Positions 1 through 12,394 of a DNA stretch of 64,000 nucleotides are shown in pieces (the first letter of the stretch is position 1; each line of letters opens with the position of its first letter). The position numbers and the translations under genes were made by a program. Below the pieces are notes generated by a model. That model saw nothing but the letters and a program-made list of their open reading frames with translations. It was not told where the DNA came from and made no database searches. This DNA is from Varroa destructor (lineage: Eukaryota > Arthropoda > Arachnida > Mesostigmata > Varroidae), in the NCBI RefSeq assembly GCF_002443255.2, contig NW_019211454.1, positions 16,108,243-16,172,242 on the forward strand. The letters are read 5' to 3'.

Positions 1-3000
1 AATCCGTCTACAGTGGCATCGAAATCAAAATATTAGTTCTGTCGGAAGCAAGCCCTACGTTATACTATGTTTCATTATGAATGACGTTGATTTCGACGGT
101 AGTTAGGCAGGTTGTATTGTGAACCCAGTATATCATGGTGGCCTTGTTGAATAACACTGTCTAAGCCAGTTGACCACTTTTGTCCGCCTTATTGATTCTA
201 GTTCAACCTTTGATAGTCCTACTTTTCATGAAAGAAGATGAATATAACTAAAATTATGTATCTTTTCATACACTATGTCTTCAGAACTAGCAATGTAACC
301 TCGGTAACAGCAAACCGAAACCTTCAAATAAGATACCGTTTCCAAATAAAGTCTTCAATGTACGAAATTGTTACAAAATTGGATCTTTTAAATTATTTTG
401 AAAACGATAGGGCTTAACAAGAGCAAACATTTTAAGCGAATTTCTGTTCGGTGAAATCGCAGCGTATCTGCTGCTACTTCAAAAATTTGTTCATCGTATT
501 ACCGCAGTAGGTTCATTGGCGGTATTGATCTGTGGCCACATGATAACGCTGATTGATACCGAGCTTGTTTTTTTTTTGTTAATAAAAAAGTGATTTTAAA
601 TCACTTCATTCCGTAAGCCTTTCTATTCTAAGCCATGGATGTTTTCGCATTTATCTTTTTAAGTATATACTTATTCCACTCTTACGACTTTTTTATTTTT
701 GCGAAAAAAGCTGGAGAATCATTCAAACGCGGAATTAAAATAATATCCCGACAAATATTTAAAAAAAACAAAAAAATAGATAAAAATTTTCTGTATATAC
801 CTTGATATACATTTGAACTGTAGGAACCTCTATTGAAGGTAGCTGTAGGAAGAATGATTACAGATAACAGAGTATTGAAAAAACCATAATATTCTGCGAA
901 ACTAGACATACACATAAGCTGGCATTAGTATCATTAAAATGTTTTAATGTAAAAGTATATATTTTCACGGGTTACAAGTATTATTTCTATACTATCCACA
1001 TTATGCCAATAAAAACGTATGGATGGATCATTCTCTGCGGTCTTGCCGTTTGTCATACTTGGGGCAGATATGGAATGAAAAAAAGCAACTAGTTTAGTGT
1101 AATGACTATCATAGCTCTGCTTGTTCAGCGTCTCGAAACAAGTTAACGAGTGGTTTGTCTAGCAAAGCCAAGTTTTCTTTTTGACATTAGAGTCTTAAAT
1201 ACGACGAAGCAGTGACGAGATAGCACTTCTCAATAATCAGTTCGCGGTCGCAGCCAATGATTTGTCATAAAACGGTTGCTCACGATAAATTAGGTTCAGC
1301 ACTCCTCGTATGGCATTGTCCTGATCAATAGCCTTCATGGTCACGGCTGACATTACTGAAGATAGTGTTAGATAAAAGCAAATATAAAACTCCTATGAAG
1401 TAAAAAACCGAGCATTTATTTTTTACTACGCTAAAAGATAACTAGAAACAGTGCGGCGCCAGGTTTTTGCCGCGTAATATATATGAATCTTTGCGACCAG
1501 TGTACTATTCAAGTTTGTATAACGTTTTTTTTTTTAAAAAAATAGTAAAGAAACACCTGTTCTATCTTGTTTTCACCCGTTTTGAACCTGTGACCTTACT
1601 CCGCACTTTTATCCGATCAATGTTGTCGTTACCTGTTATCCGATCAATCATGATTAGAATAGTCAGAGGCTTAGCATACCGACAAAAACCGCATGAGAGC
1701 TTGATCATAAAACACGTAAATCATTTTTCTAGTTGAACAGACCTTATCGTGTTGTCTGGCGTCTGGGTAATTCATGTACATATCCGCCTAAAAAAAGGTC
1801 GAATGATACTTACTTCAAAATCAACTTACCGTTACTAAAAGGAAATGGCTTGACAGTTATACAGTGTTATCTAGTTGTTTTTTGCAGCTTCAGTATGCGC
1901 CTAATATAGAGACGAAGTAACTTCCTAACTCATAACTCCTACGGTGGGCCCTAGAGCCTATGCTTGCAATTCTTCCAGCGATCTATCAAAGGGAGAGGTA
2001 TACCAAGGAAGGATAAAACTCTTTGCAAACAATGTGGGGGATTGAGTACGAGAGGAAATTACTACATTCAAAACTTTCCTATTAGTCGAATTGTCTTAAT
2101 GGAGAGTTGAAATGTATCAGTGTTCGGATTTCAACGCCCGAAGTTTTCATGTCCAGCACTGCTTTCAGCATTCACCCATTGGTACTGTTTCAAACGACTG
2201 CCTCTTTCAGGACAAAACAAAAGAGCCTATCTACGCCTGGCCTAGACCAGTATATACTTCTGAGATTAGAAATTAAATGTATTACCACAACATCATTACG
2301 GAAACCGAATTTAAACAGTCTCACGTACCTCTATGATTATTAGGCAAAGTCGCTACCGCCGCGCCCTATCGGGGCTTCGTACAAGGCGAACGGGGCTAAT
2401 TAATTTGTACGAACTGTAAAATGACGGTGAAGTAAAGCATTATATTAATGTCGTTAATATGACTCTTATATTATTATCTAATCTACGCATAAGAATTAAG
2501 CTAGACCGTTTTATTCACGGTTGCAAGTCTAAAGAGTAAATTACACCTTAAAACGGAAAAAAGGTTTATATGCTAAAAAGAAAAACGTATAAAAAGATTT
2601 GGTTTCAATCTAAAAAAAAAGCGAGTTATGGTAACTAATATGGAGTATAATAAATAACATCGCTTAAGGAATACATACTGTTTCCCTGTTATGGGTCTTT
2701 AGGAGTAGATTTAATCGAACTTCTAGTCGAATAATGTGTTCCATTTTTCTTTATCCCATACGAAGCATTCGTGCATGCGTTCTACATGTTCGAAGATCGC
2801 AGTCGATGTAGCTGCAGCACTACTTTGTTCTATGGAGAGATGCAGGTCGTAAATTGTCGTTTTGGTTCTAGCGGGGCCGTGCAGTGGTGATTGTTTCTAT
2901 CTACTATACATATGTATTGCGCCAGACTGAGTTGCGCACTAAATTTAGATATAAATTATAGTGTTTAAAGCGTAGGTCGTTTTTCGATCCTGAACGTGCT

Positions 3001-5687
3001 TTCATACGGACACACCTACAAATTAGTATTGACAACGCTGCATACAGAGAGGTCTATGTGCGTCTCACTTTTTTCACACTCATAATAAGCATCGATCAAT
3101 GAAAAACTCGTTAAGCATTTCGTAGAATATGTGTAATCGATTTGATTATATTCTCCCTAACAAGAGAGGATTTCTCTCTCGCTCCTTTGCCTCTCTCTCT
3201 CTCTATCTCTATTTTTTAATAATGCAAGGCCTCAATCAAGAAAGTAAAACGTTTGTTTCGTTGTTAATTAAGCCAGCTGTCATCTCTTGGTTAATCACTC
3301 AAGGAAAAAATAATGGCGTCAAGTTGAAACGTTGTTTAAAAATCGGTGTTTTCACTCAATGTTGCATCTGTCTTTTTCTTCAGTAAATACTAGATTTCAG
3401 ACGCTACCTGTATTGTTCAACTTGGTTCGAGATTGAGCGCAAACGGCGCGCTTTTTAAACAGATTTTTGTGTAATTCGATAGAGCTGTGTCGAACGACGT
3501 TTAAAAGTCTTTTCTGATAAAATAAGTTGGATAGTTTTCCAGAAAATGTAAATAAACGCGAAACGAGGTACTAGCAAATAGAATAGAAACTCCAACAAAG
3601 ACTCGGCATATTCCTGCGGATAAATCTAATAGCAAATGGATCAGTCTACCATCACATCATTGTTTGCTTTTGGATAAACCCATAACATTAACAATGTTAT
3701 ACAGAGACGGCTTTCATCGACGATTCACCTATTGTCCTATCCCGTGCAATTTTCGCTTGCAAAATCGCTCTTTTTCTATTACATGAAATTCTAGTCTGTA
3801 TAGTGTTTGCGTGTGGACTCTTGTATGGTTTACATCTTTAGTTACTACATCCTCCATATTCTGTATAATTCGCAAAGCCATAAACTCTTACCTAATCTAA
3901 CGTTTTCTGAACTAGGGCTCTTTGACTGATAGCCCAATGTTTAACAGATAACTTTTATAATCCGAGGGTAAAATTATTCAATCTTCTCTTGGTATGTTTC
4001 ATAGATTTAATCGCGGATTAGTCATTAGCGATAGAGAAGTTTGCGCTCCAAAAGATCATTGAATCCTTTACGTTTCTGTTTATTTTCTGTGTGTTGTAGT
4101 CCTTCTTAACTACGGCTGGTCCAAGCAACCTTCTTGTCGTAGTGACTACCTTCGTTTGCTCACCAGTAAAGAAACGTCTTTACCTGTACGCAGATATCTG
4201 AAGCTGTCCGCTAAACCTTCATCATTTTGTTTACCGTTACCATTCAGTATAAAATGGAACGATTGTTGTTTCAATAATAATTTGTAACGCTGGTTTCGGA
4301 ACCGACTTAGATTAATGACTTTTCACGAAAAAGGGCTTAAGCATATTTTCCACTTAGGGCCTTATGCCCTAACCGTGTTCGAACTGGCAGTTTCTTATTG
4401 CTTACATTCGTTTTTTTTCTTTGATTTCTTTAATTTGATTAATTTTTCTTCTTTGAAATTTCTTTAATTGCAATGTAAAAGGGTTTAAGCCCAAATAAGC
4501 CGCCGCAGAGTCGACATTTCACGAACTCAGACTAAATACAGTTTAGGTCCGCTACTAATGTTCGAATAAATCATATGAATATGAGATGTTAACGCTATAC
4601 ACTATTGCTCATATAGCAAACGTGACTGCCAGGATTTTCATCATGGAGTAAACCGTTTTCACTAGAAAAACCCTTTGGACCTTCTATTTGGACCCAGGGC
4701 AAAGCGGCCGGAGTTTGCAAGATAAATCCTTTTAGCTTTCATCTGGTGTCATATGGCCCACCTCGAACAGTAGCGAAGCACGTTGCTATATATAGCAAGG
4801 CCTTAAACTTCAGTAGCTTTTTCCAGTTTCCGTCATGTTTACGTGTAGTTTACGTCATTGTGTTGCCTCTCCTTATTTACCTGAAACGTACTACAAAAGG
4901 GGGTTGTCTCCTGACAACCCCCGTAAATCAAGACATTTCGAACCCGAAGCTTATGCCTCGTCCCTTGCGAAGGATTCAGCATTGCTCAAGCAAATATTTT
5001 TCTATTTCTGCTAAGTTATGACGAATAAAAACATTATACCACACCTATGTAAACGATAAAATCGATACCTTTAGAATAGGACGATCCTACAATTTTCTAT
5101 ATATTTTATAAAACAATCTTCTATATTCTTATGCAAAAAATAATAAGTAAACGGTGAGTGATGCTATTCATGATTATGTCGGCCATTTAGAAAATGCTTA
5201 GGTTAGGGCGCGTAGGGAATGGACTCGCATAATTTAAGAAGTGCCTTAGGGCCAACTTGGAGCATCATCGTGTTCACTACTTGATATACGCGGACAGTTC
5301 CTCAAAGTATCTTACAAGGATTGAACAATCCCTCAGTAAATGTCTTTAAATTTAATTTTCTACAGGTTTTTGCTATGACAAAAAAGGCTTTCGTAATGGA
5401 ACTTCCTGTTTCAATTAGAGGTGTCGGTGATAAAATTTTTCCGGATCAAAACTGACATAGAAGCTGAAATATATGCCGTGTAATGAGATGTCCTCAGTTT
5501 ATTAATTATTTAGTCATTTTTTAGAAAAATGAGCCGCTTGGTAAATATTAGGCACTTCCGGCTGTTTTTGTTCTACGGATCTACGACAAAGTTAGATAAC
5601 TAAAAGGAACCAACAGAAAGACCTTTCTTCGATACGTATAATCGTAATGCTGAATTTAAACTAACCATTTCACAATAAAACGACAAA
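1..5687. other. Intergenic AT-rich DNA, no gene recognised
   Basis: All frames are closed by frequent stops and the open stretches are under about 100 codons with no recognisable motif. A short CT-rich run lies near 3170-3210. One compact GC-rich hairpin (4899-4922) is listed separately. I see no exon with convincing splice signals here. Confidence 0.6.
4899..4922. repeat. Perfect GC-rich hairpin
   Basis: The arms GGGGGTTGTC and GACAACCCCC are perfect reverse complements around the 4-base loop TCCT. It sits in otherwise AT-rich noncoding DNA. No gene lies close enough to assign it a role. Confidence 0.8.
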
Positions 5688-5760
5688 TGATCTGACGCCG
5701 GAAATTCCACGCGTGCCACCTGAATAAAAATTAAGAATCCTAACCATTAGACTACGGCAT
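5688..5760 (-). pseudogene. Decayed tRNA-Glu-like sequence
   Basis: Read on the minus strand, the D-arm and internal A box are nearly intact (TAGTCTAATGGTTAGGATT, as in eukaryotic tRNA-Glu). A seven-base T-rich loop follows where the anticodon would be, then a TGGC variable region as expected. The rest is broken: the anticodon stem pairs poorly, the B box (normally GGTTCGANTCC) reads GTGGAATTTCC, and the 3' acceptor strand does not pair with the 5' strand. This fits an inactive tRNA pseudogene or the head of an old tRNA-derived SINE. A functional tRNA is excluded by the broken stems. Confidence 0.5.
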
Positions 5761-7460
5761 TGAATACGACAAATTGATAATTAAATATTTGACACTCAAA
5801 TAAGGTGATATATTATCAATATTTGTTTCACATCCTTACACCCCACACGAAACTCATTACACGTCTCTCCAAGGATACAAATAGTAAACTGAAAGGGTCC
5901 AGTGAAATAAAAACGTCGTAATTAAGCTTAGTAGCAGGGTAGTGAATCATGTGAGCGTATTATATTATATTTGGTATTATCGAATGCTTCTAATGATTCC
6001 GTTAAATCCGCAGTTACATGAAGCAAAAAATTTGCACTGCGTAATTATCAACTTGTACCAACTTGAATTATATGCAAACAAATTAATGTAATAATAAACG
6101 ATGTTTTATTATTAGCCTAGTCGTCATAAAGATAACGTTTGAAAAATTAATCAATACGGTTGACATTAAAATGAAGCTTGTCGCGGGGGTTATTAAAAAA
6201 GCTTGAACTTTATAGATAAATGCAAGTCGCTTTTTAATATCTGTGCTTTCCGCTTTAATAAGCGCTCTGTATAAGTCCCGGTTAAGTTGGTGCTGGAAAT
6301 TTTCAGCGAAGAATGCTATACAAGCTACGGTAAAAGAACCGCTGGAGATTTGACAATTTAACTATATGATTTATCTTTATCTTTAAATTGTACCATAATC
6401 AACGTATTCTTACCATTAATCTACAGTTCACGTGTCAATAAAAGCTACCCAACAAAGCATGCGTATTGTCTGTGCAGGTTTAACCTATTAAGAAGATCTG
6501 ATATGCTTTTTCATATCCTTTTGCCTAGTATTTGAAATGACAATATTATTCTTGCTAAGTTATAGGTAAAGCATGGATATCTAATTAGGACGGTTTGTCG
6601 ATGAAAGATTGTATTACTGAGAATCAGGCTCTATGCCAAATGTAGGCGGCATGCCAAAATGCAAACACACGAGAAAGCAACTCATTCAAATCTTAACCGG
6701 AAACTTTGTCTGGTTAGATCTGACATCCCGAAGTTCTACAGGTTTATGTAAGCAGAGTGCAAGTTTCGAACACAGCTCTAAAGCGATCAGTTTGAATAAA
6801 ATAAGCTAGTTAGCAAAAGTTGGAAGGCGCTTCAGGTTCAACCTTACACTTCCTGCGACAACCATTAAGTTTGAGTTCACAACTTGCGATAAAGCGCAGC
6901 CAAGTTTCCTGCGTTCGTTTGAAGTTTATGATCCATGTTTGTCTTACAGGCTTCGTGAATATCTTATTTCGTGAATATTTATTTAAGGTAAGTCAAATTA
7001 AATATGTTAATATAAGAAAATTCACTTACGAGGCGTTTCGCTTTCGTATTAGCTTTTGCCAGTCACTCTTTTATCAAAATGCTCATCATAGTCTGTATAA
7101 TAATTCTGTCCGGATTATATGTTAGACGTTGATCAAGAACTTCTGAAATAGAGTTTAATACAAATAGCCTTCTTACGTAACTGTAGTAATATTGGTGAAC
7201 AAATTCGTCAGTTCCATGTATCTCGTTAGAACAAGCTCATATTACATATAAGCTATAAATAAATAATAATGGATAACTAAAATCTTAAACTATAAATACA
7301 ATTTAGCAGCAGTTAAAGGTTTTTAGTAACTTGAAGCCACGGCGGGGTGTTACTAAAAAAATTGAATTATTAAATTAAAATTGAATTATTGAAATTAAAA
7401 ATTGAAAATCTCTTGTAATTCAAACCTGTATGGCATTTCCCACAACGCAAAGAAGCTGTT
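5761..7460. other. Intergenic AT-rich DNA, no gene recognised
   Basis: There are only short open frames and A/T-rich low-complexity runs, for example repeated TTGAATTATT-type words near 7350-7400. No exon, RNA gene or mobile element could be supported. Confidence 0.55.
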
Positions 7461-7466
7461 TTAAAT

Positions 7467-7665
7467 CATATATAAAACGGCACAACAGCAAAAATACTTT
7501 TTGGGAGGTTTACTTGATTATGAGCCAATTGCGTTAGTAGATTATCAAAAGATCATATTTAAATTAAATAGTACTTATTTGACAAGATTCGATGTATATA
7601 TGATAGAATTCCGTGAGAAAGAAGTGAATGATTGCACGTGGACGTATTGCGCATCACATAGGACG
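7467..7665 (+). repeat. Diverged direct repeat, copy 1
   Basis: This stretch aligns by eye with 8247-8445 in the same orientation. Shared blocks include GGCACAACAGCAAAAAT versus GGCACAGCAGTAAAAAT, TTGGGAGGT versus CTGGGAGGT, and a stretch of about 75 bases ending in a GTGAGAA...GTGAATG core. I estimate roughly three quarters identity in the better part, with many transitions and small indels. It could be an old duplicated segment or two members of a repeat family. It has no reading frame of its own. Confidence 0.6.
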
Positions 7666-7866
7666 TCAGTATTGTAAAATCATACCTACAATTTACATCG
7701 CTGCTCACCGACCTAGACTGGATAAAATTTACTGCCGGAGTTCGCTATCTGCTGCTGCTGTTTGCGAGCAAGGAAAACAGTAAACTTCGGCCAAGCTCTG
7801 TCAGAGATTCTAAATGCAGTGGCCTTCGAATAGATTACTGTTTGATGTCATTCGATAAATTTATAG

Positions 7867-8058
7867 TTGAAAACAGCAAAGAAATATTTACCAAATTTCA
7901 TAGCTAATGGTGCGTGCTCACTCAAAGCTTTCAACCCTCTCGATAAATTTGAAAAAGCCGCGGACAAGCTAATAGGCGGCAATGTTCCGGCTGGTAAATA
8001 TCAACACACATTCGCCGAGTTTTGCAATACAAAAATACAATTAATTTATTCCTCCTAA
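7867..8058 (+). CDS. Coding-like fragment, unidentified
   Basis: An open frame of about 63 codons with protein-like composition, containing LDKFEKAADKLIGG followed by NVPAGKYQHTFAEF. It is less AT-rich than its surroundings and lies between the two diverged direct repeats at 7467 and 8247. The frame follows an in-frame TAG and has no nearby ATG, so it would have to be an internal exon or a remnant. No clear acceptor precedes it. I do not recognise the family; the VPAGKY segment is too short to assign to any fold. Confidence 0.25.
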   Translation: MKTAKKYLPNFIANGACSLKAFNPLDKFEKAADKLIGGNVPAGKYQHTFAEFCNTKIQLIYSS

Positions 8059-8246
8059 AAATATTTAATATCTCCTAAAAAGGTTTTATGTGATTTTTAA
8101 AAGTAAATCATAGTACTTTTTGCAGGTCTGTGTGGTTTGATTGTTACTGATTGGCTAGGCGTCTGTGCAGAGGGAGTATGTTACGATCGGTCCAGATCCA
8201 CTCGCATAGAGCTATTCAAATAGAGCTGCGCTGAAAGGCGATTCTT

Positions 8247-8445
8247 AGTATAAAAAAAATGGCACAGCAGTAAAAATGAAAGCGAAAGTCGAATAAATTA
8301 AAAATAAATCACGACCGTAGATTACTGGGAGGTCAATTTTAATTTAATAGCGCTTGTTTTATGGGATTCGGTGTATGCATAGTAGAATCTTGTGAGAATG
8401 GGGTGAATGTTTGCCCAAGCTTGTAGCATCGCATCGTACTTGTCG
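8247..8445 (+). repeat. Diverged direct repeat, copy 2
   Basis: Partner of 7467-7665 in the same orientation, about 780 bp downstream. The block from GATTCGGTGTATGCAT to GGGTGAATG matches GATTCGATGTATATAT to GAAGTGAATG in copy 1. The DNA downstream of the two copies is not convincingly alike. Confidence 0.6.
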
Positions 8446-9870
8446 TATTAAATGTCAACTGGATACAGTCTATACTTTCTTTCTTCTATTTATTTGATTA
8501 AAGGATATCGTTTTAATTGTTTATACTCGCTCACTAGAGCAGTAAGGCTGCTGCTAAATTCTGGACGAAAGACTTTATGGTACGCAGACTACAGTGGGGT
8601 GATACGGAAATGTAAATGTGTGCGACCTGCACCTCCTGATTATTAGGAGAGCGCCGACAAATTCCCCACTCAGACTACACTTAAGATTGTCAGCCGTTAT
8701 GCAGCAGCCCTGTGGCTAAAAACCTTTTTAAAATCCCTAACTTGCTCCCATGAAAAAATGTTTTAGAGGTTGTTTGTGAACATATACGTTTGATGTAGGC
8801 GTCAAGAATGACTAGTACCTGTTTTTTTCCCCCAGTAATTTCGTCATTACTAAGTGTTCGACTAAATTGATTTTGGGGGCCGTTTAAGCTTATGTGTAAT
8901 CAAGGTATCAACCAGTCGGCAAACCGTTCCAGATCAACTGCTGAGTACCATTTTTAAGATATGCTGAATGTACGCAGGAGCTAAATGGAGATTCTTTAAA
9001 TTCCTTTTCTTGTTATGGATTTAAACTACGTTGAACCGTCAGCCAAATACCGAGCGTACACATTCAACCTCAAGCATGAGTTTTCCTTCTTGTTCATCTC
9101 CAGCCATGCATACCTATTAGGTCCTCAATATGGCCCTTGGTCTTCTCTCTTGTAAGGTGGCTTTCTTTATAACATTGATGGAGCACTTGGTATCAAGCAA
9201 AAGCGGAATAGAGTCTGAGTAAATAGGTGAACGGCTTAGCGTAAAACGACTTATGTATTTTAACGTATTAATAACGTACGTGCAGAACTGCAGTCGATCA
9301 CCGGCACTTCTTCAGCACTTTAGCTTGAGTTTTTTTAGGTCACCTTAAGACACATAGGTATAAACTAATATCGATTTTTTCGAAGAAGAATATCCGTGTA
9401 GCGCGTTGCCAATCTCCTTTCAGGGTCTTTAGTTGAACCAGTGTCTATAACATACAAAAGACTTCTGCACCATATTTTTGTTACGCACGCTCGGTTAACA
9501 CAGCTCTATGAGTGATCGATTTACCGAAAAATGAGTGTTTGCCGAACATTCTGCCATCGATATTTCTTCCTTCTACTACCTTAGGAGCTAGATAAACTCC
9601 TGGTTGTTTCGTGTTCAGCTTCACCCATTCTGCGTTTCTTTATCTTATCTTCTGATTTTTGACATATCGCTAACAAACCCTTGGGTCTTTCAAGTCCATT
9701 TTCATGCAACTACGCAACTCTTAATCGCCTACTCCCCATCCTTAAATTTCGGACTATTAAAATAGAGATAATCAAAATATCTATGTAGCTGAAAGCTAAA
9801 TAAGAGTTGTAGAAACGTATGCAAATATCAGAGAAACTCGATATCATCGTGTTCGGCCGGTTCTTTCCTT
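8446..9870. other. Intergenic, no gene recognised
   Basis: Short open frames only, with no matching splice signals and no recognisable repeat family. Confidence 0.55.
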
Positions 9871-10270
9871 GTCGTCACCTTGTCATCTTTGATTTTCGAG
9901 ACCGACCGTGAGTTAATTAAGAACATAGCGCTGAACTCGTATGGACAAGTGATTAAATGCTGCAACAAGGGCTCAAATGAAGTGTTTGCTGTCAAAGTCT
10001 TTGAAAACGATCTGCAACACCTAAGAAAGCATAAGAATGAAAATTCAATATTTCACTGGCTACCCGTCGAAAACACTTCATGCGAGCTCTTGAAATTCTT
10101 CGATTACAAACGACATACACGCATCGTCTTCGAGATGCTAGAAGTTAGCCTATTACACAGCGACTGTCAAAAACGCTACGGAATCTCAAGGAGCTCTGCA
10201 TGATTCACGCAGATCTCAACCAAGTAAATGTGATGCTGGCCGATCTCGTACGAGAACCACTCCGCGTCAA
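9871..10270 (+). pseudogene. Broken single-exon copy of the HIPK-like kinase
   Basis: This stretch matches one exon of the minus-strand kinase gene (17524-18036), beginning at the equivalent of that exon's first codons (VVTLSSLIFETD here, [11 protein letters not shown] there) and ending at its last codons (REPLRVK versus RQPFRIK). Recognisable blocks are YGQVIKCCNKG, FAVKVFEND, RIVFEMLEVSL and, in another frame, MIHADLNQVNVMLAD. About 15 codons carrying the Gly-rich ATP loop are deleted, a second deletion removes the segment after FEMLEVSL, and a frameshift separates the two halves. The splice acceptor and donor of the parent are lost, and the HADLKP motif reads HADLNQ. Homology stops at the parent exon borders and the next parent exon (VIDFG) does not follow, so this is a genomic duplication of one exon region rather than a spliced retrocopy. 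It cannot encode an active kinase. Confidence 0.88.
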
Positions 10271-12394
10271 GGATATCAACAAGTGTATAACTGTAAAACC
10301 TTTACCCTATTATTTAGTTAGACCTCACCTTGATCTGGCTTAACAATAAATAATATTCTCGTTACGGCTAACTTATTTGTGACGTAAATGCGGTTTTAGG
10401 GACCATGGTTAGGCATCAGGTGTACACAACACCGTCACCAGCCCGTATTTTCAATTGACGTACCCGATCTGTTAATCCATTATTAACAGACTAACAGAGT
10501 TAATTGACTCATTCGAAACTAAATAAAACCAGTTTGTTTTCGTGCTGATATTCTTTAATCGTCAATAGGCGGCATTGAATATACGCTTCTGTTATCCAAC
10601 GCTTCTTCGATTAAATCAAGATATTAATGGATAATAATAATTTAATAATTAATAGAATTTGAACCAGTGTTTGGTTTGCCCACATTTTATCAGTTCGGAA
10701 ACTATGGGACTTTTAATTAAAGGAGATTATATTTATCATACCGTAACGTGGTCTATATTCATATATATGTACATAATATTCGTACTGATACTGTAGATGC
10801 TGTATAAAATCCACGTAATTAACCCATATTGAAATAGGCAGGGTTTTCTTCCGTTACGTCGCTTAGACACAATGAGTGAAAAAACGACTGGAGGACATTC
10901 GAAAGCCCAACTGAACTAACAAGTCGAAAGTAAAGAATTCAATCGAACATATTGATGTCTGACAAGTTCTACTGTCCCTAGGATCACTTTAGATCTCATG
11001 TTCTGCGAAGAGTGGAGATGTGAAGAGGCGAGAGATGGAGTGTAGACCTTCTTCCTCGGACCTGAGCTCTTCCTCGGGTAGCCACTAAATCCTGGATATT
11101 CAGAATACAACCAGACAAAGTTCATACTTCGTGATATACCCCGCGCTGCCTAGAAAAAAAAATCTTTTCGAGTCTCATGTGTTTTTAATTGGCAAATTTT
11201 CCTCCATATAAATCTTATGTAAAAGAAATCTCATATGAGCGTAAATTACACACACCATTAACTCCCACGTGTATCAGGATCTATTAAAAACATGCCATTT
11301 AGCGACTTTTATGAAGTGACAGAAAATATATTGCATACAAAACACAGACATTGTTTGTGAGGCACTGGAGAAGCAAGTAGCTATATTGTCCGACAGTTCC
11401 TCAAGGTATTAGAGCACTGAATAATTAATTCTGCAGACCCACCGCTTATCGTTAGGCGATCAGAAGCTTGGACGAGTGACTCCATGAAGTTATAGAACAA
11501 TTTTGAGAGTTGGGCTGCAAAAATATAATAAACAATACCAGAACGCTTCGACAAAAACATTCTAATGTTACACAATGGCATTTCAATACATACACAACAG
11601 TCAGCAGCATTTTAATAATCTGACGCATTGTGGGGCGTTTATTGTGTTAATAGCTCAAAATAGAGTTAATGCAGCCACACCTTAGAGATAACTAGTAACT
11701 ATTTTAAAGCTACACAAGGGTTACAATTGGTTGCTCAGGTTGACTCAGAACGATAAAAGTGTTATGACCGAGCGCATAGATTGGTCCCACATGCTGCCTC
11801 TTTCAAGCGAATACGGGAATAACTAGCAAATCGACATAAATCTTCGATATTCAAACGTCTCCTGTATACAAAAATTGTTACCCTACGATAGTTCCCCGCT
11901 TAAAAAGTTACGACACTAGAGATAAGTGACTATACAGTTGATTTGTTATGCCCCAATCATCGTCTGCGATCTAATTTTTTCTGGCTAATTTTCAACGGAA
12001 CATTAGAATACTAAGTACGTCTTTAAACACATATATTACTAAACTACCTACAAAGAAAATACAGCAAGTATGATTTTCAGCAAGTAATATTTTATTGATT
12101 ACGTATTAACTATTAGGGTGGTATACATAACTTAACAGATGTATACTGGAAGTATGTATAGCACACATGTCTATATATATGTATTTAATTGGAACAACCT
12201 ATTTTTTGATGACTAGTTTCATTGACAATGAATTTGATATCTCAATTATTTTAAAATACTTTGATTATTTGGTGTTTATTCGCACAAGAAAATGCTCCAT
12301 CGGCTATTAAATATTTTTTTATTGTATACAATTGAGCATCATTTTAATAGTCTATCACATCGCATAACATCTGTAACCAAAACATTCATATGTA
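10271..12394. other. Intergenic AT-rich DNA, no gene recognised
   Basis: Nothing continues the kinase homology past 10270. Open frames are short and lack splice context. The stretch ends at the first unit of the satellite array. Confidence 0.6.

Noticed and set aside
5196..5212. TTAGGTTAGGG, like the arthropod telomere repeat
   Set aside because: Only about two units are present; far too short for a telomeric or interstitial telomere array.
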